The notes under the pieces were generated by a model. That model was not told where the DNA came from. It saw only the letters and a program-made list of their open reading frames with translations, and made no database searches. From Qipengyuania psychrotolerans (GTDB taxonomy: Bacteria > Pseudomonadota > Alphaproteobacteria > Sphingomonadales > Sphingomonadaceae), in assembly GCF_019711355.1 (NCBI RefSeq), contig NZ_CP081297.1:868001-932000 (forward strand): 64,000 nt of DNA, written 5' to 3'. Below are positions 46,299 to 55,152 of the stretch, in pieces. The position numbers and the translations under genes were made by a program. Each line of letters opens with the position of its first letter. Positions within the stretch are counted from its first letter, which is position 1.

Positions 46299-46532
46299 TC
46301 AATCGTCCTTGGGAGGCGGCGACCAGCTTCCGGTTTCCATCCAGATCAGGAACCGGCGCAGCGGCAGCAGCCAGATCAGGCCGAGGACCAGGTAGATCAC
46401 CGTCTGCACCAATGCGTGCCAGCCGCCAATCAGTTCGGGAAGGTAGCGCGCGATCAAGATCCCATAGACGAGCAACGCCAGCAGCAAGCCGATCAGGCCG
46501 ACCGGGATGCGCCAGGTGGGTTCTTCTCTCAT
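46299..46532 (-). CDS. DUF2842 small membrane protein
   Basis: Protein of 77 residues with two membrane segments (about 10-29 and 40-58) and the DUF2842 pattern: M-R-x-x-P-T-W-R at the N-terminus and G-L-I-W-L-L-P-L-R-R-F-L-I-W-M near the C-terminus. Function is unknown; the family is mainly alphaproteobacterial. It overlaps the cyclo-ligase stop by ATGA. Confidence 0.8.
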   Translation of the reverse strand: MREEPTWRIPVGLIGLLLALLVYGILIARYLPELIGGWHALVQTVIYLVLGLIWLLPLRRFLIWMETGSWSPPPKDD

Positions 46533-47110
46533 GCGAAAGGTCCGTAAAGGCGTGTGGGAGTGACCACGGCATGGAGGTTGCGGTCATGAGGCTCGGCCGG
46601 AATCGCGTCGACCAGCTGGCCATCCCAGCCAAGGCCGATGGCGAATGTTTCCGGGTTGGCTTCCAGCCAGCGGTCGTAGTGACCGCCACCCTGGCCCAGT
46701 CGCTGTCCTGATTCGGTGAAGCCAACCAGCGGCACAAACAGGATGTCCGGCGTACAGATCTCGGCATCTTCTGCCGGCTGCATCAGCTCGAAAGGACCGG
46801 TTTCCAGGTCGCTTTCCTCGAACGGATCGCCAAAATGCGCGAACTGCATCGCGGAATTGCGGTTTTCGAACCGGGGCAATGCAAGCGTGTGTCCGCGCTC
46901 GAAAAAGAATTTTGCATAAGAAGCGGGCGGCGCTTCGTGTGGATTGGCGTGATACAGACCGATCACCGTGCCCAGCGGCACCAGTTCCAGCAAAGGAGCG
47001 GGCGGCCGGTGGAACACCAGAGCGCGCATACTTTCAGGAAGGGCGGTCACCGCCTCGCGGCGTGCGGTGCGCAGCGCTTGGCGCAATTCCTGCTTGGTTT
47101 TTTCGGACAC
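46529..47110 (-). CDS. 5-formyltetrahydrofolate cyclo-ligase
   Basis: Enzyme of 193 residues that converts 5-formyl- to 5,10-methenyl-tetrahydrofolate with ATP. The family ATP-site motif is G-Q-G-G-G-H-Y-D-R-W-L, preceded by V-P-L-V-G-F and D-I-L-F-V-P. Start is GTG at 47110. As in many proteobacteria it lies directly downstream of the 6S RNA gene and zapA; in E. coli the ygfA homologue is co-transcribed with 6S RNA. Confidence 0.92.
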   Translation of the reverse strand: MSEKTKQELRQALRTARREAVTALPESMRALVFHRPPAPLLELVPLGTVIGLYHANPHEAPPASYAKFFFERGHTLALPRFENRNSAMQFAHFGDPFEESDLETGPFELMQPAEDAEICTPDILFVPLVGFTESGQRLGQGGGHYDRWLEANPETFAIGLGWDGQLVDAIPAEPHDRNLHAVVTPTRLYGPFA

Positions 47111-47139
47111 CGAATTGCTACTCCAACCAGTCAGGTAGT

Positions 47140-47308
47140 GGCGGAACCACCATGGGTCGTTACCGGAAAATCCTCTGACGCGTTCACGTCAGGTGGGCGC
47201 CGTATATCCAGATTGCCAGGACAAACCCGCCAACCCGGTAGGGACAGCTCCCTAGATTTGCTTATAGCCTCAGGGATATTCATGCGGCTCGTGCCGGGCA
47301 GTCCCGCC
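47140..47308 (-). ncRNA. ssrS: 6S RNA
   Basis: The 207-base space between zapA and the cyclo-ligase gene is the standard location of 6S RNA, which binds sigma-70 RNA polymerase holoenzyme. Read on the minus strand, GGCGGGAC (47301-47308) pairs with GTTCCGCC (47140-47147), closing a domain of about 169 bases, the usual 6S size. An inner hairpin CTGACG-TGAA-CGCGTCAG is present. The predicted start from the upstream promoter is exactly 47308. The 3' end may extend a few bases. Identification rests on synteny, size and folding, not a covariance search. Confidence 0.78.
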
Positions 47309-47314
47309 GCCCCC

Positions 47315-47343
47315 TACTTAGGGTGCCGCAGGCCCGCCCTCAA
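47315..47343 (-). promoter_or_regulatory. Promoter of 6S RNA embedded in the zapA end
   Basis: Read on the minus strand: -35 TTGAGG (47338-47343), 17-bp spacer, -10 TAAGTA (47315-47320). The first three bases of the -10 are the zapA stop codon. Confidence 0.65.
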
Positions 47344-47659
47344 GTGCAGATGCTGCGTTTTCGAATGCGGTTGCCAAACGTTCCAGCCGGGCAGCGATGG
47401 CGCTGTTGTCAATCTGGGGCTGCGCGGAGGCAGCAGGTTCCGGGCTGGGGGCAGGTTTGCTGCGGGCTTCGTCTACTTCGTCGGCAAGCATCAGTGATGC
47501 AAAAAGCAGGTTCTTGGCTTCGTTGCTGGTGAGGTTGCCGCCCATCGCGGTCAGCTTGTCGTCCACCAGGCCAGCGAGAAATTCGATCCGCTCTTCCTGT
47601 CCATCGCCGCAGGCAACGGTATATTTGCGGTCGCCAACGGTGACTCTTACCTCACTCAT
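47318..47659 (-). CDS. zapA: Cell division protein ZapA
   Basis: Cytosolic protein of 113 residues that binds FtsZ filaments. Family features are M-S-E-V-R-V-T-V-G-D-R-K-Y-T-V-A-C-G-D, an I-E-F-L-A-G-L-V-D-D-K-L helix and a central L-L-F-A-S-L-M-L-A-D-E-V helix, then a Pro/Ala linker and a C-terminal coiled coil. It overlaps the small coiled-coil gene upstream by ATGA, and its stop serves in the 6S promoter. Confidence 0.9.
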   Translation of the reverse strand: MSEVRVTVGDRKYTVACGDGQEERIEFLAGLVDDKLTAMGGNLTSNEAKNLLFASLMLADEVDEARSKPAPSPEPAASAQPQIDNSAIAARLERLATAFENAASALEGGPAAP

Positions 47660-47847
47660 CGGTCCAGTCCTGCAATCAGATTGTCGAGTTCGGCGAGGCT
47701 TTCGGATACCTGTTCACGCAGATTCTCGTGCTTCTGGGCAAGCGCGGAGCTTGGCCCCGAATGACGCGACAAGGCGGCCTGCGTTTCGATACGGGCCAAG
47801 GCTTTTTCGATCCTGTCGACAGCCGATGCGATGCGCGCTTCACTCAT
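47656..47847 (-). CDS. Small coiled-coil protein coupled to zapA
   Basis: I do not recognise this 63-residue protein with certainty. It is almost all charged helix (M-S-E-A-R-I-A-S-A-V-D-R-I-E-K-A-L-A and Q-K-H-E-N-L-R-E-Q-V-S-E-S-L) with heptad-like spacing. Coupling to zapA by a 4-bp overlap suggests a role beside ZapA, as DUF4164 or ZapB-type proteins have; this is inference. The ATG at 47847 is favoured over the longer frame, which is arginine-rich noise. Confidence 0.7.
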   Translation of the reverse strand: MSEARIASAVDRIEKALARIETQAALSRHSGPSSALAQKHENLREQVSESLAELDNLIAGLDR

Positions 47848-48023
47848 AACCCGGTGAATTACCAAGATTGGCCAAGCGGTGCAAAGGTTTGCTGCGCGCT
47901 GTTGATAACTTGCCCTAAGAGTTCGGCAGCGGAAATGCTTTGCCGCTCCGCCTTGACCTTGCCGCCGCCCTTGGCGATGGGTCTGCGCGCGTCGAATCGA
48001 CCCCTTTCGCGGAGATACCCAGC

Positions 48024-50003
48024 ATGACAATCGACACTGCCCGCATGGTCCAGATGGCCAATGCCATCAGGGCTCTTTCCATGGATGCGGTGCAGGCGGC
48101 AAACTCGGGGCATCCCGGAATGCCGATGGGCATGGCCGACGCTGCGACCGTGCTGTGGACCGAATATCTCCGTCACGACCCCAAGGCACCCGACTGGGCT
48201 GACCGCGACCGGTTCGTGCTGTCCGCAGGTCATGGGTCGATGCTGATCTACAGCTTGCTGCACCTTTCCGGCTACGAACAGCCGACGATGGATGACATTC
48301 GCAACTTCCGCCAGCTTGGCAGTCCGTGTGCAGGACATCCGGAAAACTTCCTCCTTCCCGGTGTTGAATGCACCACTGGCCCGCTGGGCCAGGGACTTGC
48401 GATGGCAGTGGGCATGGCGGTTGCAGAGCGCCAGCTCAACGCGACATTCGGCAACGCGCTGGTCGATCACAAGACATGGGTGATTGCCGGTGACGGCTGC
48501 CTCATGGAAGGCATCAACCACGAAGCCATCGGGCTTGCCGGTCACCTCAAGCTAGGCCGGATGAATGTCCTGTGGGACGACAACAACATCACGATCGACG
48601 GTTCGACCGACCTGTCGACGAGCGAAGACATCAAGGCCCGCTACGAAGCGACCGGCTGGCACGTCGTCAGCTGCGACGGCCACGATTTCGACGATATCCG
48701 CCGCGCTTTGGACGAGGCTCGGGCGGACGAGCGTCCGTCGCTGATCGCGTGCCGCACCGTCATCGGTAAGGGCGCGCCTTCCAAGCAGGGCACCAGCGCA
48801 ACCCACGGCGCACCGCTGGGCGATGACGAGATCTCGGCTGCACGCGAGTTGCTGGGCTGGGATGCGAAGCCGTTTGAAATTCCTGAACAGGTTTATGCCG
48901 ACTGGCGCGCCGGCGCAGCAGCGCAGGCCACTGCCCGCGACGAATGGCAGGACCGCCTCAACGCAAGCGCCGACCGTAAGGAATTTCAGCGCCGCATGGC
49001 TGGCGATCTGCCTGCAAACTTCAGTCTTGATGGCTACATCCAGAAGCTGATGGCCGAGCCTCAGAAGGTCGCGACCCGCAAGGCGAGCGAGATGGCGCTC
49101 GAACAGATCAACCACAAGCTCGCTGAAACCATCGGCGGCAGTGCGGATCTTACCGGTTCCAACAATACCAAGGCGGGCGGCATCGGTCCGTTCACGGCCG
49201 ACGATTATTCGGGCCGCTATATCTATTACGGCATCCGTGAATTCGGCATGGCCGCCGCGATGAACGGCATGGCGCTGCACGGCGGCATTATTCCGTACGG
49301 CGGCACGTTCCTAGTGTTCACCGACTATTGCCGCGGCGCGATCCGCCTTTCGGCCTTGCAGCAGGCGCGCGTGATCTATGTCATGACCCATGACAGCATT
49401 GGGCTTGGCGAAGATGGCCCGACGCACCAGCCGATCGAGCATGTGCAAAGCCTGCGCATGATCCCGAACCTCTTGGTCATGCGCCCAGCGGACGTGGTTG
49501 AAACCGCAGAATGCTGGGAGTTTGCGCTGCGCCAGAAGGACCGTCCGACGGTCCTCGCGTTAAGTCGCCAGAACCTGCCGCAACTGCGCAATGCTCCGGA
49601 CGAAACCGACATGGTGTCCAAGGGTGCATATTGCCTGAAAAAAGCCGGTAATGGCCACCAGGTCACGCTCGTCGCGTCAGGCTCGGAAGTGCATGTTGCG
49701 CTGGAATGCGCCGAACAGCTCGAGAAGCAGGGCGTGGGCGCGAGTGTCACGTCCATGGTCTGCACGAAGCTGTTCGACGAGCAGGATGCGGCGTACAAGG
49801 CCAAGACCATCCCCGCTCATACTCTGCGTGTGAGCATAGAAGCAGGCACGACATTCGGCTGGGAACGCTACACTGGCGAGAACGGCATCAACATCGGCAT
49901 CGACCGCTTCGGAGCTTCGGCACCGGCAAGCGATCTGTTCGAAAAATTCGGCATCACCGCGGACGCAATCGTTCCGCAAATCATGAACAAATTGAACGGC
50001 TAA
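48024..50003 (+). CDS. tkt: Transketolase
   Basis: Thiamine-diphosphate enzyme of 659 residues linking pentose phosphates and glycolysis. The first domain has A-N-S-G-H-P-G-M-P-M-G-M-A-D, G-H-G-S-M-L-I-Y-S-L-L-H-L, and G-D-G-C-L-M-E-G-I-N-H-E-A (thiamine motif). The middle domain has I-R-E-F-G-M-A-A-A-M-N-G and T-H-D-S-I-G-L-G-E-D-G-P-T-H-Q-P. The ATG at 48024 follows GGAGATAC. It is the first gene of a tkt-gap-pgk block. Confidence 0.96.
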   Translation: MTIDTARMVQMANAIRALSMDAVQAANSGHPGMPMGMADAATVLWTEYLRHDPKAPDWADRDRFVLSAGHGSMLIYSLLHLSGYEQPTMDDIRNFRQLGSPCAGHPENFLLPGVECTTGPLGQGLAMAVGMAVAERQLNATFGNALVDHKTWVIAGDGCLMEGINHEAIGLAGHLKLGRMNVLWDDNNITIDGSTDLSTSEDIKARYEATGWHVVSCDGHDFDDIRRALDEARADERPSLIACRTVIGKGAPSKQGTSATHGAPLGDDEISAARELLGWDAKPFEIPEQVYADWRAGAAAQATARDEWQDRLNASADRKEFQRRMAGDLPANFSLDGYIQKLMAEPQKVATRKASEMALEQINHKLAETIGGSADLTGSNNTKAGGIGPFTADDYSGRYIYYGIREFGMAAAMNGMALHGGIIPYGGTFLVFTDYCRGAIRLSALQQARVIYVMTHDSIGLGEDGPTHQPIEHVQSLRMIPNLLVMRPADVVETAECWEFALRQKDRPTVLALSRQNLPQLRNAPDETDMVSKGAYCLKKAGNGHQVTLVASGSEVHVALECAEQLEKQGVGASVTSMVCTKLFDEQDAAYKAKTIPAHTLRVSIEAGTTFGWERYTGENGINIGIDRFGASAPASDLFEKFGITADAIVPQIMNKLNG

Positions 50004-50018
50004 GCAGGAGCTCTTCTT

Positions 50019-51026
<1,008 letters not shown>

Positions 51027-51036
51027 GGAAATTTAC

Positions 51037-52236
51037 ATGAGCAATTTCAGGACCCTGGACGACCTTGGTGATATCACAGGCAAGGTCGCGCTGGTGCGCG
51101 TCGATCTCAACCTGCCGATGCAGGAAGGTCGTGCCAGCGATGTTACCCGTGTCGAGGCGGCCAAGCCGACGATCCTCGAATTGGCCGACAAGGGTGCCAA
51201 GGTCCTGCTGCTCGCGCATTTCGGCCGCCCTAATGGGCAACGCTATTCGACCATGAGCACCAGCATGGTGCAGGGCGATGTCGAGCGGGTGCTGGACCGC
51301 GAGATCATGTTCATCCCCGAACTTTCGGGACCCGTGGTCGAACAGTCGATCGGCATTCTCGGCAATGGCGACATCGGCCTGCTGGATAATGTTCGCTTCT
51401 GGCCTGGCGAAGAAGCCAACGATCCCGAATTTGCCAAGGCGATTGCCGCTCACGGCGACTTCTATGTCAACGATGCCTTCTCGGCCGCGCACCGCGCACA
51501 TGCCACCACGGAGGGACTGGCCCACCTGCTTCCAGCTTATGCCGGCCGCGCGATGGAAGCGGAACTCAAGGCGCTCGATGCGGCTCTTGGTAATCCGGAA
51601 ACGCCGGTCGCTGCGGTCGTGGGCGGGGCCAAGGTCTCCAGCAAGCTGGATGTCCTCGAAAACCTAGTGGGCAAGGTGCAGCATCTGATCATCGGCGGCG
51701 GTATGGCCAACACCTTCCTTGCCGCGCGCGGGGTCGATGTGGGCAAGTCGCTTTGCGAACACGAGCTGACCGACACGGCGAACAAGATCATGGACACCGC
51801 CGATCACGCCGGTTGCACCGTGCACCTGCCTTATGACGTAGTGGTCTCCAAGGAGTTTGCGGCAAACCCGCCTTCGCTGCGCACCTGCAACGTGCACGAA
51901 GTCGCAGCGGACGAGATGATCCTCGATATCGGCCCCCAGGCGGTCGAGGCCTTGGGCGATGTGCTCAAGACTTGCCGCACCTTGGTATGGAACGGCCCGC
52001 TGGGTGCTTTCGAGACAGAACCGTTTGATACCGCGACCGTGGCTCTCGCAAAGACCGCAGCCGCGCTCACCGAAAGCGGGACGCTCACCTCGGTCGCAGG
52101 CGGAGGCGACACCGTTGCTGCGTTGGCTCATGCCGGTGTGAAGGATGATTTCACCTTCGTATCCACGGCTGGCGGCGCCTTCTTGGAGTGGATGGAAGGC
52201 AAGGATCTGCCCGGCGTGGCGGCGCTTAAATCCTAA
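51037..52236 (+). CDS. pgk: Phosphoglycerate kinase
   Basis: Enzyme of 399 residues that makes ATP from 1,3-bisphosphoglycerate. Motifs are V-R-V-D-L-N-L-P-M (arginine and substrate site), L-L-A-H-F-G-R-P, and the nucleotide region V-G-G-A-K-V-S-S-K-L-D-V-L-E-N-L, then W-N-G-P-L-G-A-F-E and G-G-G-D-T-V-A-A. It ends the tkt-gap-pgk operon, and its TAA stop overlaps the convergent flavodoxin-like gene stop in CTAA. Confidence 0.96.
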   Translation: MSNFRTLDDLGDITGKVALVRVDLNLPMQEGRASDVTRVEAAKPTILELADKGAKVLLLAHFGRPNGQRYSTMSTSMVQGDVERVLDREIMFIPELSGPVVEQSIGILGNGDIGLLDNVRFWPGEEANDPEFAKAIAAHGDFYVNDAFSAAHRAHATTEGLAHLLPAYAGRAMEAELKALDAALGNPETPVAAVVGGAKVSSKLDVLENLVGKVQHLIIGGGMANTFLAARGVDVGKSLCEHELTDTANKIMDTADHAGCTVHLPYDVVVSKEFAANPPSLRTCNVHEVAADEMILDIGPQAVEALGDVLKTCRTLVWNGPLGAFETEPFDTATVALAKTAAALTESGTLTSVAGGGDTVAALAHAGVKDDFTFVSTAGGAFLEWMEGKDLPGVAALKS

Positions 52237-52991
52237 CGATATTCGGGATTGGGGGCATCGAAACGGTGCCCCTTGTTCCATAAATCGACCGAGTTGCCGT
52301 GTGCGGGAATGCCGCCGGCGTCCTTCAGCATGCGTGCCATGTGCATCAGGTTCCACGTCATGAAGGTCGTGTTGCGTCTGGTGAAGTCGTTGTCGAAGCC
52401 GACGCGGCCGCTGCCGTCTTCCTTCTCATCGCCGTAGCTGGGGCCGGGTCCGGCTTCGCCAATCCAGCCCGCATCGGCTTGCGGAGGGATGGTATAGCCG
52501 ACGTGCTGCAGAGAATAGAGTACGCCCATACCGACGTGCTTGATGCCATCCTCGTTTCCGGTCACGATGCAGCCGCCGGTCTTGCCGTAGAAGATGTACT
52601 GGCCCTGTTCGTTGCGCTGACCCGAATGGGCGTAAAGGCGTTCGATGAGGCGCTGGCACACGCTGGATTTTTCGCCCAGCCAGATTGGCGTACCGATTAT
52701 CAGGACATCGGCCACCTGAACCTTTTTCCAGATTTCGGGCCAATCGTCCTTCTCCGCGCCGTGGTCAGTCATGTCGGGATACACGCCCGGAGCGATGTCG
52801 TGATCGACCAGCCGCACCTGTTCCAGAGCGACATTGTTCCTCACAAGGATTGTTTCGACGACACCGAGCAGCTTGTCCGTATGCGAGCCCTCGGGTGATC
52901 GCTTGAGCGTACAATTGATCGTGAGAGCCTTGAGGTCCGAAAAATCGGTCGTGTTCTCGTCACACAAACGGGCTTGGGTTTCGTCCAGCAT
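52233..52991 (-). CDS. Flavodoxin-like NAD(P)H-dependent oxidoreductase
   Basis: FMN-fold protein of 252 residues. The N-terminal phosphate loop is N-C-T-L-K-R-S-P-E-G-S-H-T-D, and I-I-G-T-P-I-W-L-G-E-K-S-S-V-C-Q-R-L-I-E-R is the flavin-contacting turn. Members reduce quinones, nitro or azo compounds. The ATG at 52991 is behind AAGGAGAG; longer frames cross the divergent aldolase promoter. It lies between the glycolytic genes, and the shared upstream region holds a repeated palindrome. Confidence 0.82.
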   Translation of the reverse strand: MLDETQARLCDENTTDFSDLKALTINCTLKRSPEGSHTDKLLGVVETILVRNNVALEQVRLVDHDIAPGVYPDMTDHGAEKDDWPEIWKKVQVADVLIIGTPIWLGEKSSVCQRLIERLYAHSGQRNEQGQYIFYGKTGGCIVTGNEDGIKHVGMGVLYSLQHVGYTIPPQADAGWIGEAGPGPSYGDEKEDGSGRVGFDNDFTRRNTTFMTWNLMHMARMLKDAGGIPAHGNSVDLWNKGHRFDAPNPEYR

Positions 52992-53006
52992 AGTCTCTCC
53001 TTTGCA

Positions 53007-53022
53007 ACTCATACGAATGAGT
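53007..53022. promoter_or_regulatory. Candidate operator 1, ACTCAT-ACGA-ATGAGT
   Basis: A perfect 6+6 inverted repeat 16 bases before the flavodoxin-gene start. Its core CATACGAATG (53010-53019) recurs at 53082-53091 near the aldolase start. Confidence 0.6.
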
Positions 53023-53047
53023 AGTGGTAAAGTTACGGTCTGGGCGG

Positions 53048-53076
53048 TTGCAGCAGTTCGGCACGCTTTGTATGGG
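53048..53076 (+). promoter_or_regulatory. Promoter of the aldolase gene
   Basis: TTGCAG (53048-53053), 17-bp spacer, TATGGG (53071-53076). The predicted start near 53083 falls inside the second CATACGAATG. Confidence 0.5.
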
Positions 53077-53080
53077 CGGC

Positions 53081-53092
53081 GCATACGAATGC
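53081..53092. promoter_or_regulatory. Candidate operator 2, GCAT-ACGA-ATGC
   Basis: A 4+4 inverted repeat sharing the 10-base core CATACGAATG with the site at 53007, 72 bp away. It sits over the predicted aldolase transcription start and 20 bases before the ATG. Confidence 0.55.
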
Positions 53093-53112
53093 ACGCACCA
53101 GCGAGGACACAC

Positions 53113-54000
53113 ATGAATTTCGACGAGATGAAGGCGCAGATGCGCGATGGCCAGGGCTTTGTGGCAGCGCTCGACCAATCGGGCGGCTCCACTCCAAAAG
53201 CGCTCAAGGGTTACGGCGTGGATGACACCGCCTGGACCACCGAAGATGAAATGTTCGGCCTCATCCACGAAATGCGCCAGCGCATCATCGAAAGCCCCTG
53301 CTTCGGCAACGGCAAGGTGATCGGCGCAATCCTGTTCGAAAAGACCATGGAAGGTGAAAGCGCCGGGAAAAGCGTGCCAGCGCGTTTGAATGAGCGCGGC
53401 ATCGTGCCGTTCCTCAAAGTCGACAAGGGCCTCGAGGACGAACGTGACGGCGCCCAGCTGATGAAGCCCAACCCCGGCCTTGAAGACATGTGCAACCGTG
53501 CGCGTGAACTGGGTGTGTTCGGCACCAAGATGCGCTCGGTTATCAAGTCGGCCAACCCGGTCGGCATCAAGAACGTCGTCCACCAGCAGTTCGCCGAAGG
53601 TGCGCGAATCCTGTCCTGCGGCCTGATCCCCATGCTCGAGCCGGAATACGACATCACCGCTGCCGACCGTGCGGAAGGCGAGAAAATCCTTCTTGCTGCG
53701 ATCGAAGAGGGACTGGATGCGCTGCCCGAAGGCCAGCAGGTCATGCTGAAGCTGTCGATCCCCAAGGAAGCCGGGCTTTATTCCGGCCTTACCAAACACC
53801 CGAAGGTGCTGAGGGTCGTCGCTCTGTCGGGCGGATACTCGACCGACGAAGCTTGCCGCGAACTTGCCAGAAACCCGGGCATGATCGCTAGCTTCAGCCG
53901 CGGCCTGCTGCAGGACCTGCGCGCCAATCAGACCGATGACGAATTCGACGGCACGCTCTCGAAAGCCATCGACCAGATCCACACGGCAAGCGTGACCTGA
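53113..54000 (+). CDS. fba: Class I fructose-bisphosphate aldolase
   Basis: Schiff-base aldolase of 295 residues. Family marks are F-V-A-A-L-D-Q-S-G-G-S-T-P-K, I-I-G-A-I-L-F-E-K-T-M-like (here V-I-G-A-I-L-F-E-K-T-M), K-V-D-K-G-L, and M-L-K-L-S-I-P-K-E, where the lysine before L-S-I-P matches the Schiff-base position. It cleaves fructose-1,6-bisphosphate. The ATG at 53113 gives standard length; the long upstream frame is noise. It may act with Tkt, Gap and Pgk next door. Its terminator lies inside the convergent lipoprotein gene. Confidence 0.9.
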   Translation: MNFDEMKAQMRDGQGFVAALDQSGGSTPKALKGYGVDDTAWTTEDEMFGLIHEMRQRIIESPCFGNGKVIGAILFEKTMEGESAGKSVPARLNERGIVPFLKVDKGLEDERDGAQLMKPNPGLEDMCNRARELGVFGTKMRSVIKSANPVGIKNVVHQQFAEGARILSCGLIPMLEPEYDITAADRAEGEKILLAAIEEGLDALPEGQQVMLKLSIPKEAGLYSGLTKHPKVLRVVALSGGYSTDEACRELARNPGMIASFSRGLLQDLRANQTDDEFDGTLSKAIDQIHTASVT

Positions 54001-54004
54001 GCGC

Positions 54005-54394
54005 TTATCTCAGTTCATAGCTGAAACGATAATCGGCCGGGCGCAATTCGCGCTCGGCCGTTTTTGCAGGAGATACCTCGGTCAGCGCAACGACGTGACC
54101 ATGGGTGCCGAATTCCCCGCCGAGCGTGATGTCGGCTGTATCCCGCCATCCAGCTGATGTTATACGTGTTTTGACGATGAGGCGGCCAGCCCACACGCAT
54201 TGCGCATCGATCGGGCAGCGGCTGTCTTCCACGATCTCCAGAGCCGTTACTTCAATATCGCCTAGCGCCACCGGCTGACCCAGCGGCACCGCGTTTCCGG
54301 CGGGCCACGGCGTGCGCCCCTGATTTGGTGCGTCAGGCACAACCACACAGGCGGTGAGGGCAATCGGGGCTATCATGGCGAGCAGTTTCAACAT
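54005..54394 (-). CDS. Putative lipoprotein, unknown function
   Basis: I do not recognise this 129-residue protein. It has a lipoprotein signal: hydrophobic 4-14 and L-T-A-C16, so Cys16 is likely acylated. The mature part is beta-rich and contains D-S-R-C-P-I-D-A-Q-C-V-W-A-G-R, a two-cysteine turn that may form a disulfide. The last 20 residues are encoded over the aldolase terminator hairpin. Confidence 0.7.
   Translation of the reverse strand: MLKLLAMIAPIALTACVVVPDAPNQGRTPWPAGNAVPLGQPVALGDIEVTALEIVEDSRCPIDAQCVWAGRLIVKTRITSAGWRDTADITLGGEFGTHGHVVALTEVSPAKTAERELRPADYRFSYELR
54034..54065 (+). terminator. Terminator of fba, inside the convergent lipoprotein gene
   Basis: CGGCCGGGCGC (54034-54044) pairs with GCGCTCGGCCG (54050-54060), 11 bp with one G-T, around an AATTC loop, followed by TTTTT. 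It lies 34 bases after the fba stop, within coding sequence of the minus-strand lipoprotein gene. Confidence 0.85.
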
Positions 54395-54433
54395 GACACG
54401 ATCAAGGCGCCCATTGATGTGACGCGAAGCTGA

Positions 54434-55102
54434 ATGTCGACAGCGCGCATGAGCGGCGATAGAGCGCCCTTCATGAAGAAAACAGCCTGTCAGCTATACC
54501 TCATCTCGCCCCTCGATGTTTCGGGCGATTTTCCCGCGCGCCTGCAACGCGCGATTGAGGCGGGGAAGGGGATCGTCACTGCTTTCCAGTTCCGCGTGAA
54601 GGGCCTGGACCAGCATGAGGCGGCCGCGCTCGCCGAACCTTTGCAGACGATCTGCGAAAAACACGAGGTGGCTTTCATCGTAAATGACGATGTCGCGCTG
54701 GCGAAGCGGCTCAATGCCGACGGCGTGCACTTGGGGCAGGGCGACGGTGATCCGCGTGAAGCGCGCGAGGAACTAGGCCGTGAGGCGCAAATCGGTGTCA
54801 CTTGCCACGGCTCGCGCCACCTCGCCTTGGAAGCGGGCGAGGCCGGGGCAGACTACGTCGCATTCGGTGCCTTTTACCCGAGCAAGACCAAGGAAACCGA
54901 GCATCAGGCCGAATTGTCCCTGATCGAGTGGTGGCACCAGATGGTCGAGCTGCCTTCGGTTGCCATTGGCGGTATCACTCCTGAAAATTGCGCGCCCCTG
55001 ATTGCAGCGGGGGCAGACTTTCTTGCGGTGTGCAGCGCCGTGTGGTCGGGCGATGAAGTAAAGGCGGTTCAAGCCTTTGCGGAGCAAATCGCGCCGGAGT
55101 GA
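54434..55102 (+). CDS. thiE: Thiamine-phosphate synthase
   Basis: TIM-barrel enzyme of up to 222 residues that joins the pyrimidine and thiazole phosphates. Motifs are C-Q-L-Y-L-I-S-P, F-I-V-N-D-D-V-A-L-A-K, D-G-V-H-L-G-Q-G-D, G-V-T-C-H-G-S and Y-V-A-F-G-A-F-Y-P-S-K-T-K. ATG at 54473 is a plausible later start because L-Y-L-I-S-P usually lies near the N-terminus. There is no space for a TPP riboswitch upstream (40 bases). Other thi genes are not in the window. Confidence 0.85.
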   Translation: MSTARMSGDRAPFMKKTACQLYLISPLDVSGDFPARLQRAIEAGKGIVTAFQFRVKGLDQHEAAALAEPLQTICEKHEVAFIVNDDVALAKRLNADGVHLGQGDGDPREAREELGREAQIGVTCHGSRHLALEAGEAGADYVAFGAFYPSKTKETEHQAELSLIEWWHQMVELPSVAIGGITPENCAPLIAAGADFLAVCSAVWSGDEVKAVQAFAEQIAPE

Positions 55103-55152
55103 GTTGTTACTTCCGAAGGGGCGGGTCGCGTCCCGTTTCAACGGGAGTTTCC

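Noticed and set aside
47256-47262. Alternative 6S promoter using TATAAG in the intergenic region
   Set aside because: No -35 match 16-18 bp upstream and the RNA would be too short; the 47315-47343 promoter agrees with the closing stem.
52834-53112. 93-codon extension of the aldolase
   Set aside because: Runs over the divergent gene start, both palindromes and the promoter.
54395-54433. TPP riboswitch before thiE
   Set aside because: Only 39 bases and no THI-box-like sequence.
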